From Alistipes sp. (GTDB lineage: Bacteria; Bacteroidota; Bacteroidia; Bacteroidales; Rikenellaceae), in NCBI GenBank assembly GCA_022767745.1, contig JALENN010000006.1, forward strand, positions 186,001-250,000: a stretch of 64,000 bases of DNA, written 5' to 3'. The position numbers and the translations under genes are program-made. The notes beneath the pieces were generated by a model that was not told the DNA's origin, did no database searches, and saw only the letters and a list, made by a program, of their open reading frames with translations. This document shows positions 9,164 through 16,960 of this stretch, piece by piece. Within the stretch, counting starts at the first letter, position 1. Each line of letters begins with the position of its first letter.

Positions 9164-9865
9164 CTACTTGCGGCACGCCTGCTCGTAGCGCTCCATGAAC
9201 CACGCCATCTGCTCGTCGACGCTCATGTGGCTGTTGTCCAGCACCACGGCGTCGTCGGCCTGCCGCAGCGGCGAGATGGCACGGTGCATGTCGGCCTCGT
9301 CGCGGGCGATGACGTTCGCAAGCACCTCCTCGCGCGTCACGTCCATACCCTTGCCGCGCAGCTCGGCATAGCGGCGGTCGGCCCGCACCTCGGGGTCGGC
9401 CGTCATGAATATCTTGAGCTCGGCGTCGGGGAAGACCACCGTACCTATGTCGCGGCCGTCCATCACCACGCCGCGGTCGCGGCCCATGCGCTGCTGCATG
9501 GCCACAAGTTTCTCGCGCACCTCGCGTATCGAGCTCACGCCGCTAACGCAGTTGCTCACCTCGATGGTGCGGATGCGGCCCTCGGCAAGGTCGCCGTTGA
9601 CGTATATGTCGCTCGCCCCGCGCCCGGGGTTGAAGCGGAAGGTTATGTCGATCTGACCGAGGAGCGCACGCACGGCATCCTCGTCCACCACGCCCGAGCG
9701 GATGGCTCCGTGGTCGAGCGCATAGAGCGTCACGGCGCGGTACATGGCGCCCGTGTCGATGAAGATATATCCCAGGCGGGCCGCTATGGCCTTGGCGAAG
9801 GTGCTCTTGCCGCACGACGAGAATCCGTCGATGGCGATGACTATCTTTCTGTTTCGGTTTTCCAT
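9164..9865 (-). CDS. cmk: (d)CMP kinase (cytidylate kinase)
   Basis: 233 residues from ATG 9865 (MENRNRKIVIAIDGF); ten more residues are open upstream. The P-loop is GFSSCGKST (14-22). IDTGAMYRAVTLYAL, the CMP-binding insert with GRDIGTVVFPDA and the LID arginines in DPEVRADRRYAEL are all typical. Reaction: ATP-dependent phosphorylation of CMP and dCMP in the cytoplasm. It follows the LysE-type exporter by 7 nt. A 135-nt gap separates it from ispH; I see no clear promoter in that gap. Confidence 0.95.
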   Translation of the reverse strand: MENRNRKIVIAIDGFSSCGKSTFAKAIAARLGYIFIDTGAMYRAVTLYALDHGAIRSGVVDEDAVRALLGQIDITFRFNPGRGASDIYVNGDLAEGRIRTIEVSNCVSGVSSIREVREKLVAMQQRMGRDRGVVMDGRDIGTVVFPDAELKIFMTADPEVRADRRYAELRGKGMDVTREEVLANVIARDEADMHRAISPLRQADDAVVLDNSHMSVDEQMAWFMERYEQACRK

Positions 9866-9872
9866 TTTTACG

Positions 9873-10541
9873 TTACAATCCATGGGGCAATACATTGAAA
9901 AAGGTCGAGAGAATGGTGTAGATGCCCAGCACCCCGATTATGATGCCCGCCACGTGGTTTATCGTGAGCATGTGGCGCGGGCGGAAGCGGCGGCGGAAGA
10001 GGTCGATGGTCAGCGTCAGCAGCGTCCACCACACCACCGCCCCGCACAGGAAGCCCACGATGGTGGCACCGCTGCGCATGAGCGAGGCGACATCCTCCGA
10101 GCCGTCCATGCCGACGTTGAACATGGCGAAGAAGGCCAGGATGTAGGGTATTACGACCACGAAGTTGGCCACCGTGAAGACAAACATCGACGAGAAGTCC
10201 TGCCACAGGTTGTAGCGGCCGGCGCGGTTCTTGCGTATCTGCGGCACGGGGTTCTGGAAGAAGATGTAGACGCCGACGATCACCACGAAGATACCGCCTA
10301 TGACCTGCAGCACGACACTGTACTCCTCGATCTGCGCCTGCAGCATCGAGTAGAAGAAGAAGGCGATGATGGCCATGAGCGTATCGCCGCAGGCCACGCC
10401 CATGCCCGAGGCAAGCCCCGAACGGCGGTTCTTGCTCAGCGTGCGCTGTATGCACAGCACGGCAACGGGCCCCACGGTGATCGACGAAGCGACGCCCACG
10501 CACAAGCCCCTGAGCAGTATCTCGATTATGTCTACGAACAT
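9873..10541 (-). CDS. LysE family amino-acid exporter-like protein
   Basis: 222 residues with six predicted membrane helices. The conserved LysE first-helix motif is present (SSITVGPVAVLCIQRTL), followed by the cytoplasmic loop SGLASGMGVACGDTLMA, both hallmarks of the LysE/RhtB superfamily. Family role: proton-driven export of amino acids or related small molecules through the inner membrane; the substrate cannot be told. It is the first gene of the minus-strand run and has a promoter directly upstream. Confidence 0.85.
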   Translation of the reverse strand: MFVDIIEILLRGLCVGVASSITVGPVAVLCIQRTLSKNRRSGLASGMGVACGDTLMAIIAFFFYSMLQAQIEEYSVVLQVIGGIFVVIVGVYIFFQNPVPQIRKNRAGRYNLWQDFSSMFVFTVANFVVVIPYILAFFAMFNVGMDGSEDVASLMRSGATIVGFLCGAVVWWTLLTLTIDLFRRRFRPRHMLTINHVAGIIIGVLGIYTILSTFFNVLPHGL

Positions 10542-10564
10542 TCTCCGGCGAATAACTTTGACGG

Positions 10565-10595
10565 CAAAGTTAGGAATTTAATATGGAATATTAAA
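10565..10595 (-). promoter_or_regulatory. promoter of the LysE-cmk-ispH run
   Basis: TAACTTTG (minus, 10572-10565) fits TAnnTTTG, with TTTA at 10595-10592 as a -33 element 19 nt upstream. It lies 24 nt before the LysE start codon. Confidence 0.6.
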
Positions 10596-10678
10596 GCCCG
10601 CCCCGCCATTTGGGAGAATTGTTGATAAATTATGGAAAACTTTGCCTCGCGCGCCCCACAACGAGCCTCGACATCGGT

Positions 10679-10686
10679 TATATTTG
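10679..10686 (+). promoter_or_regulatory. -7 element for the DUF3467 gene
   Basis: TATATTTG fits the TAnnTTTG -7 consensus 27 nt before the ATG at 10713. I see no good TTTG at the expected -33 distance. Confidence 0.45.
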
Positions 10687-10712
10687 CATAGATACCAAAT
10701 ACCCCACCCGCT

Positions 10713-11030
10713 ATGGCCGATTCTCAGAAACAGGATCTCAATATCGAGCTGCCGCAGGACGTCGCCCAGGGCAACTACTCGAACCTGGCGATCATATCGC
10801 ACTCCACGTCGGAGTTCATCGTCGACTTTGCGGCCGTGCTGCCGGGCATGCAGAAGGCCACGGTCAAGAGCCGCATCATACTCACGCCCGAGCATGCCAA
10901 ACGACTGCTCTTCTCGCTGCAGGACAACATCTCGCGCTACGAGAGCACGGTCGGCAAGATCGAGATCCCCAAGCCGCAGATGGCCGACGACACCGTCGCC
11001 GGCATGGGCCCCAAGATGGGCAAGGCCTGA
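10713..11030 (+). CDS. DUF3467 domain protein
   Basis: 105 residues, all of one domain. The motif YSNLAIISHSTSEFIVDFAAVLPG followed by SRIILTPEHAKRLLFSLQDNI is characteristic of DUF3467, a small soluble protein found across Bacteroidetes, often close to the rpoBC operon. No molecular function is known. Here it is a single-gene unit, divergent from the LysE run and closed by a strong hairpin. Confidence 0.85.
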   Translation: MADSQKQDLNIELPQDVAQGNYSNLAIISHSTSEFIVDFAAVLPGMQKATVKSRIILTPEHAKRLLFSLQDNISRYESTVGKIEIPKPQMADDTVAGMGPKMGKA

Positions 11031-11099
11031 TTACCTAATGCAAGCGAACGCGGAGATGATGCTCCGTGAAATATTAGTTTTGATGTTGTGAATAGAGAG

Positions 11100-11123
11100 G
11101 GCCGGCGCCGCAAGGTGCCGGCC
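11100..11123. terminator. hairpin terminator between convergent genes
   Basis: A 10-bp stem (11100-11109 with 11114-11123) closed by a GCAA tetraloop sits between the DUF3467 gene (+) and the DUF1349 gene (-). No long T run follows on either strand, so it is a GC-hairpin type. A smaller CGGAG/CTCCG hairpin precedes it at 11051-11066. Confidence 0.6.
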
Positions 11124-11147
11124 TTCGTGTTCGCCGCGGCGCCGCGC

Positions 11148-11810
11148 CTACTCCCCGCCGCCGTTGCGCCTGAGCCACTCCAGCCTGCGCATGTCGGGCA
11201 GGTGCTTGATCTCGAAGCCTTCAAACCGCGCCTCAAAACCCGTACCGTCGGGCGATGCGCCCATCATGCCCACCATGACCGGATGGTTGTCCTGCAGCCA
11301 GGCATTACGCATGAGCGTGTACTCCTTGTCGTCAAACGAGTAGAATATCTCCACCGCATCCAGCCGCCGCACCGCCTTTATCCACACAAAAGGCACGGGC
11401 TCCGCCAGCGGAATAATGCTCCAGTCGCTGGTTCGGTGGGTTACCACGGCACTCAGATTGTACTTGCCGTCAACATACTCGATGCCCGCCTTGATGTAGT
11501 TCTCGTGGTCGATACGCAGCATCAGGCCTGCCTGGTCGAAACGCGCCCTGTAGTCGCCCGAGATCTTCACCTTGACCTCGAACTCGCCGCCGCGCAGCGT
11601 GTAGAGGAACGGCGCATCGTCGACCGTAAATCCATAATGCGATATGCGCCAGTAATCGGTCTGCGGCGTCACCTCCATGACCAGCGCGCCGTCCGTCGTC
11701 CGCCACCGCTCCGGCTCGTTAAACCACTGCATCCGCTCCAGCGTCTGCGACGCCGACATGTGCCACGCCGCCATGCCTGCCATGCAAAGCAATATTTTCA
11801 CGATTCTCAT
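11148..11810 (-). CDS. secreted DUF1349 (concanavalin-like) protein
   Basis: 220 residues with a signal peptide (about 1-20, ending AWHMSASQ). The rest is one DUF1349 beta-sandwich: FEVKVKISGDYRARFDQAGLML, DHENYIKAGIEYVDG and VPFVWIKAVRRLDAVEIFYSFD. Related folds bind or cleave carbohydrates, but no catalytic residues can be assigned. It lies 3 nt after the DoxX gene and is presumably co-transcribed with it; the divergent LuxR-type gene may regulate both. Function unknown. Confidence 0.8.
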   Translation of the reverse strand: MRIVKILLCMAGMAAWHMSASQTLERMQWFNEPERWRTTDGALVMEVTPQTDYWRISHYGFTVDDAPFLYTLRGGEFEVKVKISGDYRARFDQAGLMLRIDHENYIKAGIEYVDGKYNLSAVVTHRTSDWSIIPLAEPVPFVWIKAVRRLDAVEIFYSFDDKEYTLMRNAWLQDNHPVMVGMMGASPDGTGFEARFEGFEIKHLPDMRRLEWLRRNGGGE

Positions 11811-11813
11811 ATT

Positions 11814-12248
11814 TTACCGTCCGTTACGTTTGAATATCACATTGTCGATCGAGTACCTACCGCCACCGAGCAGTGCCAGCGTGCAATAGATGCCCAGGAA
11901 GAGAAGCGGCAACGACAGCGTCGCAAAGTCGTCGAACAGGTGGTACTTCGTCGCCACAAGCATATTGAAGGCCAGTATCATTGCCGCCGGGCGCGAGAAC
12001 AGGCCCACCACCAGAGCCGCCGAGCACACCACCTGCGCAAAGATGGTCAGCACCAGCGACGGCACCATGCCGATGCCGATGGGGTCCTCGAAGAAGTTCA
12101 CGCTGTACTGCTCGAAGCCCTCGATCTTGCCGATGCCATAGGGCAGCATCATAAGCCCCGCAAACACCCGGAACAACAATACAACCACGGATACACCCCG
12201 TTCCGGGAGAGGTTCGTTCCTGAAAATAAAGTCAACGATACGTTTCAT
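11814..12248 (-). CDS. DoxX family membrane protein
   Basis: 144 residues from ATG 12248 (MKRIVDFIFRNEPLPERG); the frame is open far upstream, but homology and four membrane helices start here. DoxX signatures: FRVFAGLMMLPYGIGKIEGF, QVVCSAALVVGLFSRPAA and the final FLGIYCTLALLGGGRYSID. The family is an integral membrane protein linked to quinone-type redox or oxidative stress, without a settled reaction. Operon with the DUF1349 gene. Confidence 0.82.
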   Translation of the reverse strand: MKRIVDFIFRNEPLPERGVSVVVLLFRVFAGLMMLPYGIGKIEGFEQYSVNFFEDPIGIGMVPSLVLTIFAQVVCSAALVVGLFSRPAAMILAFNMLVATKYHLFDDFATLSLPLLFLGIYCTLALLGGGRYSIDNVIFKRNGR

Positions 12249-12309
12249 AAACACATGTTTTTTATCTTTGCGTCCAGACCGCGGCGACAACGCCCCGCAG
12301 GAATCGGGA

Positions 12310-12349
12310 TTTGCCGCTGCGCCGACATTTTCATACCTTTGCAAAAGTA
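12310..12349. promoter_or_regulatory. divergent palindromic promoter between DoxX and LuxR-type genes
   Basis: Plus strand: TTTG (12310-12313), 20 nt, TACCTTTG (12334-12341), an ideal Bacteroidetes promoter 57 nt before the LuxR-type start. Abutting it on the minus strand is TACTTTTG (12349-12342), a -7 element facing DoxX. Together they form the 16-bp near-palindrome TACCTTTGCAAAAGTA. A second plus -7-like TATCTTTG lies at 12263-12270. Confidence 0.65.
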
Positions 12350-12398
12350 AGGCGCCGCACGCGGCCGCACAATAATCATTTATAACCATTTTACCGCG

Positions 12399-13208
12399 AT
12401 GGACATAGCAGACAGGCTGAGCAACGAACTCCTGAAACAGGAGTTCCACGATGGGTCCCAGTGTGACGAGATGCTCCTGCGCTACAGGCGCATCGCACAC
12501 GGCTACGCCGTCATGGAGAACGCCATAGCCGTACTCAGCGACCTGCATAACGACATGAGCTACGTCTATTACGGCAGATTCGCCCGTACGCTCGGGCTCG
12601 CCGCCGAGGCGGAATGCAGCGACGACACCCCCTCCGGCACGGCGGTACAGCCCGACGGCACGCACAGCGAACAGAACATACGCTCGATATGGGAACACGG
12701 CATCTTCGCGCGCATCCACCCCGACGACCTGCGACAGAAGCACCTTCACGAGCTGCGTTTCTTCCACTTCGTAAAGGGCCGCCACAAAAGCCGCCGCGCC
12801 GATTTCCATATGGCAAGCCGTCTGCGGATGAAGCTCCCCACAGCCGGTTACATCAACGTCCTGCACCGTATATTCTACATCCCCGACCCGTCGCGCAACA
12901 GCCTGCGCCTGGCGCTGTGCCTATACACCCCGCTGACATGCAACATGACCGCAGCCGGCGCAATCATAGACTCAACTGACGGCACCGTCATCGACATTGC
13001 CACCTCGGCCGACACCCGCATACTGTCGCCGCGCGAGAAACAGATCCTGCGCATGATAAACAGCGGCCAGCCCAGCAAGGAGATCGCACGACGCCTGTCA
13101 ATAAGCATTCACACGGTAAGCCGCCACAGGCAGCAGATACTCGGCAAGTTACAGGCGAAGAACTCGATCGAGGCCTGCCAAACGGCCAAAAACCTGCAGA
13201 TACTCTAA
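12399..13208 (+). CDS. LuxR-type (GerE HTH) transcriptional regulator
   Basis: 269 residues. The C-terminal about 60 residues are a LuxR/GerE helix-turn-helix: LSPREKQILRMINSGQPSKEIA, then RLSISIHTVSRHRQQILGKLQAKN. The N-terminal about 200 residues look like a PAS-like sensor of the type seen in Bacteroides regulators (ENAIAVLSDLHNDMSYVYYG at 38-57, then HLHELRFFHFVKGRHK). No phosphorylation Asp or autoinducer domain is recognisable. It is transcribed divergently from DoxX-DUF1349 over a shared 150-nt region, so it may regulate itself and those genes; this is inference. Confidence 0.85.
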   Translation: MDIADRLSNELLKQEFHDGSQCDEMLLRYRRIAHGYAVMENAIAVLSDLHNDMSYVYYGRFARTLGLAAEAECSDDTPSGTAVQPDGTHSEQNIRSIWEHGIFARIHPDDLRQKHLHELRFFHFVKGRHKSRRADFHMASRLRMKLPTAGYINVLHRIFYIPDPSRNSLRLALCLYTPLTCNMTAAGAIIDSTDGTVIDIATSADTRILSPREKQILRMINSGQPSKEIARRLSISIHTVSRHRQQILGKLQAKNSIEACQTAKNLQIL

Positions 13209-13717
13209 TGCTACGGGTGCAAAAACACCGACACAAAGACCTCCCGGCTCCATTCTTTTTCGTATATTTACCGCACCTAACAGCAATGCCTATGAACGAA
13301 TAACCGCAGCGACTACATACCGCGGCCGGGCCCGCAGCCCGGCACTCACATAAAAGCGTTATCCTTATTCTGCTTGTCGAAATCTGGAAAATTTCAAACC
13401 AAGTAGCCGGAATGAAGGTTGATGCTCACCGCTACGTGCGTGGGCTTAATTCCGTTATTGGCTACAAGGGTATTCCAGAACCTCGACAAGCGAATATGAG
13501 AATTCCGTCCCACGCTTTTCTTATATCAGCAACCCGCGCCGGCAGGGACAGGCGGCACACAACACAGACCCAATGACAGTGATATTCCTCATCGTATGCT
13601 GGCTCGGGCTGGCAACGGTCTGCTGACCGCCCCGCCAGACACGGCGGGAGCGGAACCCGCAAGTCCCGCTCCCGCAACCTTTGCCTCACGCGGCCCGACG
13701 GCTTCCGCCGCCCGCCG
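13209..13717. other. intergenic stretch with inverted repeats and hairpins, no recognised gene
   Basis: About 500 nt between the convergent LuxR-type gene and folC. The part 13360-13510 is visibly less GC-rich than its surroundings and is bounded by an imperfect inverted repeat (13366-13388 and 13473-13497, sharing GCTTGTCGA and TCTGGAA). A 54-codon frame (ATG 13412) and a longer minus frame cross it, but neither resembles a known protein. A 10-bp perfect hairpin at 13644-13675 (GCGGGAGCGG / CCGCTCCCGC) lies just past the folC stop and may end folC transcription, though no T run follows. Confidence 0.45.
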
Positions 13718-15013
13718 CTACAATACCTCGGCCACAACGAAGGTGCTGCCGCCGACGAAGATCATGTCCTCGGGCGCGGCCAGCTCTTTGGCACGTGCCA
13801 GCGCCGCCGTCACGTCGGGCACGACCTCGCCCTTGAGTCCCGCCTCGGCGGCACGCGAAGCCAGTTCCTCGGCAGGCAGCGCGCGGCTTACCGACGCCTG
13901 CGTGAAGATGTAGTGCGCACCCACGGGCAGCACGGGCAGTATATCGTTCAGATTCTTGTCCTTGGCGAATCCCATCACGCAATACTGGCGGGGATACTTC
14001 TCGGCGAGACGGTTCAGCTCGGCACCCACATAACGCAGGCCGTGGGCGTTGTGGCCCGTGTCGCACACGATCAGGGGATCGCGTCCCACCACCTGCCAGC
14101 GGCCCTCGAGATGCGTCAGCGACGCGGCCGACGCCAGACCCTCGACATAGGCGCGGCGGCTGATCGTCAGCGGCGTCGACTCGTGCAGGTAGTCGGCCGT
14201 GGCGGTGGCCGTGATGACGTTGTTGAACTGGTAGTCGCCCAGCAGGTCGATGCTTATGTCATAGTCGAAGCTGTCGCGCAGACGCTCGATCATCATGCGC
14301 TGGACGTTGTCCTCGGTGTTGTGCATAAGGCAGCGGAAGCGCTCCTGCGCATATATCACGCGCGACTTGAACGCCGCGGCATACTCCTCGAAGACATCGT
14401 TGTAGGCCTCGTTGGCCTCGCCCAGCACCACGGGCACGCTCTTCTTGATGATGCCCGCCTTCTCGGCCGCGATCTTGCGCAGCGTGTCGCCCAGATACTC
14501 GGTATGCTCCATGCCGACGTTGGTCACCACGCTCACCAGCGGCGTGATGATGTTCGTGGCATCGAGCCGTCCGCCCAGACCCGTCTCGATGACGGCCACC
14601 TCGACATCGCTCTGGTCGAAGTAATCGAAGGCCATGGCCGTCGTCATCTCGAAGAACGACAGCTCCAGTTCGCTCATCTTCGCCTGGTGCTTATCGACGA
14701 AGTTGACGACCTTCTGCTTGGGGATCTTCTCGCCGTCGACACGTATGCGCTCGCGGAAGTCCTTCAGGTGGGGCGAGGTGTAGAGACCCACACGGTAGCC
14801 CGCCTGCTGCAGGATCGAGGCCAGGATGTGCGACACCGATCCCTTGCCGTTGGTGCCGGCCACATGGATCGTGTAGTAGTTGCGCTGCGGGTTGCCCAGA
14901 TAGCGGCAGAAGGCCGTTATGCGCTCCAACCCGGGCTTGTAGGCGTCGCTGCCGATCTGCTGGAACGACGGCATCGACGAGAAGAGATAGTCTATGGTCT
15001 GAGAGTAGTTCAT
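13718..15013 (-). CDS. folC: bifunctional folylpolyglutamate / dihydrofolate synthase
   Basis: 431 residues, normal Mur-ligase-like length. The P-loop is VAGTNGKGSVSH (51-62), then YTSPHLKDFRERIRV, the central IETGLGGRLDATN and VTNVGMEHTEYLGDT. The C-terminal domain has VCDTGHNAHGL and a terminal GGSTFVVAEVL. Reaction: ATP-driven addition of glutamate to dihydropteroate or folate in the cytoplasm. It starts 14 nt after the lnt stop, so the two are very probably co-transcribed from the repeat-borne promoter upstream of lnt. Confidence 0.95.
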   Translation of the reverse strand: MNYSQTIDYLFSSMPSFQQIGSDAYKPGLERITAFCRYLGNPQRNYYTIHVAGTNGKGSVSHILASILQQAGYRVGLYTSPHLKDFRERIRVDGEKIPKQKVVNFVDKHQAKMSELELSFFEMTTAMAFDYFDQSDVEVAVIETGLGGRLDATNIITPLVSVVTNVGMEHTEYLGDTLRKIAAEKAGIIKKSVPVVLGEANEAYNDVFEEYAAAFKSRVIYAQERFRCLMHNTEDNVQRMMIERLRDSFDYDISIDLLGDYQFNNVITATATADYLHESTPLTISRRAYVEGLASAASLTHLEGRWQVVGRDPLIVCDTGHNAHGLRYVGAELNRLAEKYPRQYCVMGFAKDKNLNDILPVLPVGAHYIFTQASVSRALPAEELASRAAEAGLKGEVVPDVTAALARAKELAAPEDMIFVGGSTFVVAEVL

Positions 15014-15027
15014 ATGATGACGTTAAA

Positions 15028-16593
15028 TCAGTTTACCAGATGATTCCTGCGCTTGACGCGGTAGGCCGAATAACACAGCAGGCACATGGCCGCCACCACA
15101 AGCGACAGCCGCCCGATCCAGTCGCCGAAGCGCACATATGCGGTCACGCGCTGCGACACCTCCACGTCGGACACAAGCACGCCGCGCTTGTCCCACCCGA
15201 GGCTACCGGTCACGTCGCCGCGCGAGGTTATGAAGCCCGAGCGGCCCGTATTGGCGCTGCGGGCAATGCCGCGGCGCGTCTCGATGGCGCGCAGGCGGCA
15301 GAAGTCGAACAGGCGGCGGTAACCGGGCGTATCGCCCCACCAGCCGTCGTTCGAGAGCACCATCATCACCTCGGCGCCGCCGCGCACGAACTCGGCGAAG
15401 GCATCGCCGTAGAGGCCCTCGTAACATATTGCCGGTCCTGCGGCCACGCCGCCCTTGCGGAATACCGTGGCGCCGTCGCTGCGGCCCAGCTGTCCCGTGA
15501 TGCCGCCCAGGTCGACCGACTGAAAGCTCAGCCACCGCAGCAGCCGCGGGAAGGGCATGGCCTCGACCCCGATCACAAGGCGCATCTTGTGGTGCACGTC
15601 GTCGGGGCCGTCGCCGCCGATGGCCACGGCCGCGTTATAGTAATCGTAGTAGAAACCGTTTCCGGCACGGGCCGTCTCGCTGTGGGGCACGCCCGCCGGG
15701 TATATCTTCATCGTCGTGGCACCTACGGCCGCCATGGCATCGGGGCACCGTTCCGACAGCCTCCGGGCTATCATACGCACCGTTGCGGCCGCCTGCGGGT
15801 CCTCGTCGGCAAGGCGCTCGGGCAGCGCCGTCTCGGGCATGGCCACGAAACGCACGTCGCGCGGCAGCTCGTCCACAAGCGAGAGCAGGTTCTCCATCTG
15901 CGCGCCCGCGCTGCCGTTGAACTTCTCGTCGTAGCAGTCGACATTGGGCTGCACCACAGCCATGCGCACATGCTCCTCCGCGGGCTCATACGTCGCATAC
16001 ATAGCCAGCGACACCGCCACGGGCAGCACCATGACCAGCGCCGTGCGCACTACGGCGCGGCGCGTACGGCTGCGCAGCGCCTCGAAGAGCGCGAGGTTCG
16101 ACCCCAGAACCCAGAGCGTACCGCCCGCAACGCCCGTCCACTCGTACCACTGCACGGCCCACGTCGCTCCGCTGAAGCCGTTGCCCAGCACCAGCCACGG
16201 GAACGATATCACCTCGGCATGGGTATAGAGATGTTCGACGGCAAGCCATGCCGTCACCAAAATGGCGTATGCGAGACCCTTGGGAGCGCGTTTCGAGACA
16301 TAGTGGTAGAGCATGAAGGCCACCATGTACCAGAATGTGGTGAAGAATGTTGCGGCCAGCGGCCCTATGGGGGTGGCGATCCACACCCACCATATCGTGG
16401 CGGCATTCCACAGCACGAATACGAGCAACGCCCATCCGGCCATGCGCCACCAGTCGCGTGCCGAGTCGCCGTACGAGGCGCTTATGGCCAGCAGCGGCAC
16501 CAACCCCGCAAGCAGGGCGAAGCCGCAGCCCCCGAGCCACCCTTCGGACAGCAGCGCCACCGACAGCAGGACGTATAACAGTTTACGCGACAT
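15028..16593 (-). CDS. lnt: apolipoprotein N-acyltransferase
   Basis: 521 residues from ATG 16593 (MSRKLLYVLLSVALL). The N-terminal about 200 residues hold six membrane helices, then a nitrilase-like periplasmic domain and a last membrane helix at the C-terminus. Catalytic residues of the Glu-Lys-Cys triad fit VAMPETALPE (Glu), HHKMRLVIGVEAMPF (Lys) and AGPAICYEGLYG (Cys). Reaction: transfers the third acyl chain to the N-terminal cysteine of lipoproteins in the inner membrane. First gene of lnt-folC, with a very short leader of about 12 nt. Confidence 0.93.
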   Translation of the reverse strand: MSRKLLYVLLSVALLSEGWLGGCGFALLAGLVPLLAISASYGDSARDWWRMAGWALLVFVLWNAATIWWVWIATPIGPLAATFFTTFWYMVAFMLYHYVSKRAPKGLAYAILVTAWLAVEHLYTHAEVISFPWLVLGNGFSGATWAVQWYEWTGVAGGTLWVLGSNLALFEALRSRTRRAVVRTALVMVLPVAVSLAMYATYEPAEEHVRMAVVQPNVDCYDEKFNGSAGAQMENLLSLVDELPRDVRFVAMPETALPERLADEDPQAAATVRMIARRLSERCPDAMAAVGATTMKIYPAGVPHSETARAGNGFYYDYYNAAVAIGGDGPDDVHHKMRLVIGVEAMPFPRLLRWLSFQSVDLGGITGQLGRSDGATVFRKGGVAAGPAICYEGLYGDAFAEFVRGGAEVMMVLSNDGWWGDTPGYRRLFDFCRLRAIETRRGIARSANTGRSGFITSRGDVTGSLGWDKRGVLVSDVEVSQRVTAYVRFGDWIGRLSLVVAAMCLLCYSAYRVKRRNHLVN

Positions 16594-16610
16594 ATTTTTT
16601 CTCTGACGGT

Positions 16611-16910
16611 GCAAAGATAGTGAAAGGTGAGCGCAGAGGCAAATAGAAAACAAAGTTTTCGAATTTGACTCTGCCGAGGCGCATCCTGTCTAAACGCGAA
16701 ACGTAAAGATAGTGAAAGGTGAGAGCAGAAGCAAATGAAAACCCCGTTTTCAAATTTGCTTCTGCCGAGCCGCATCCTATCTTATCCAAAGATAGTGAAA
16801 GCCGAGCGCAGAGGCAAATAGAAAACAAAGTTTTCGAATTTGACTCTGCCGAGGCGCATCCTGTCTAAACGCGAAGCGTAAAGATAGTGAAAGGTGAGAG
16901 CAGAAGCAAG
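16611..16910. repeat. tandem intergenic repeat array with promoter-like units
   Basis: Four head-to-tail units starting with AAAGATAGTGAAA at 16613, 16705, 16788 and 16880 (periods 92, 83, 92; the last is cut short near 16910). Units 1 and 3 differ at only about three positions; units 2 and 4 form a second subtype, so the array is a duplicated pair. Each full unit folds on itself: in unit 1, GCAGAG pairs with CTCTGC and GAAAAC with GTTTTC around a 3-nt loop. Small open frames across it reuse the same peptide and are not credible genes. Confidence 0.85.
16612..16643 (-). promoter_or_regulatory. promoter of lnt-folC, supplied by repeat unit 1
   Basis: Minus strand TTTG (16643-16640), exactly 20 nt, TATCTTTG (16619-16612): a textbook Bacteroidetes promoter, 18 nt before the lnt ATG. 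The same pair with the same spacing recurs in unit 3 (16818-16815 and 16794-16787). Unit 2 has TATCTTTA instead. Confidence 0.75.
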
Positions 16911-16960
16911 GCCCCGCCCCGAAGAGACAGGCCCCTGCCCCGCCGCTGCCGCACCGCCTT

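Noticed and set aside
13412..13576. A 54-codon frame within the inverted-repeat segment.
   Set aside because: No homology that I can recognise, and it runs out of the segment into unrelated DNA. Described as intergenic instead.
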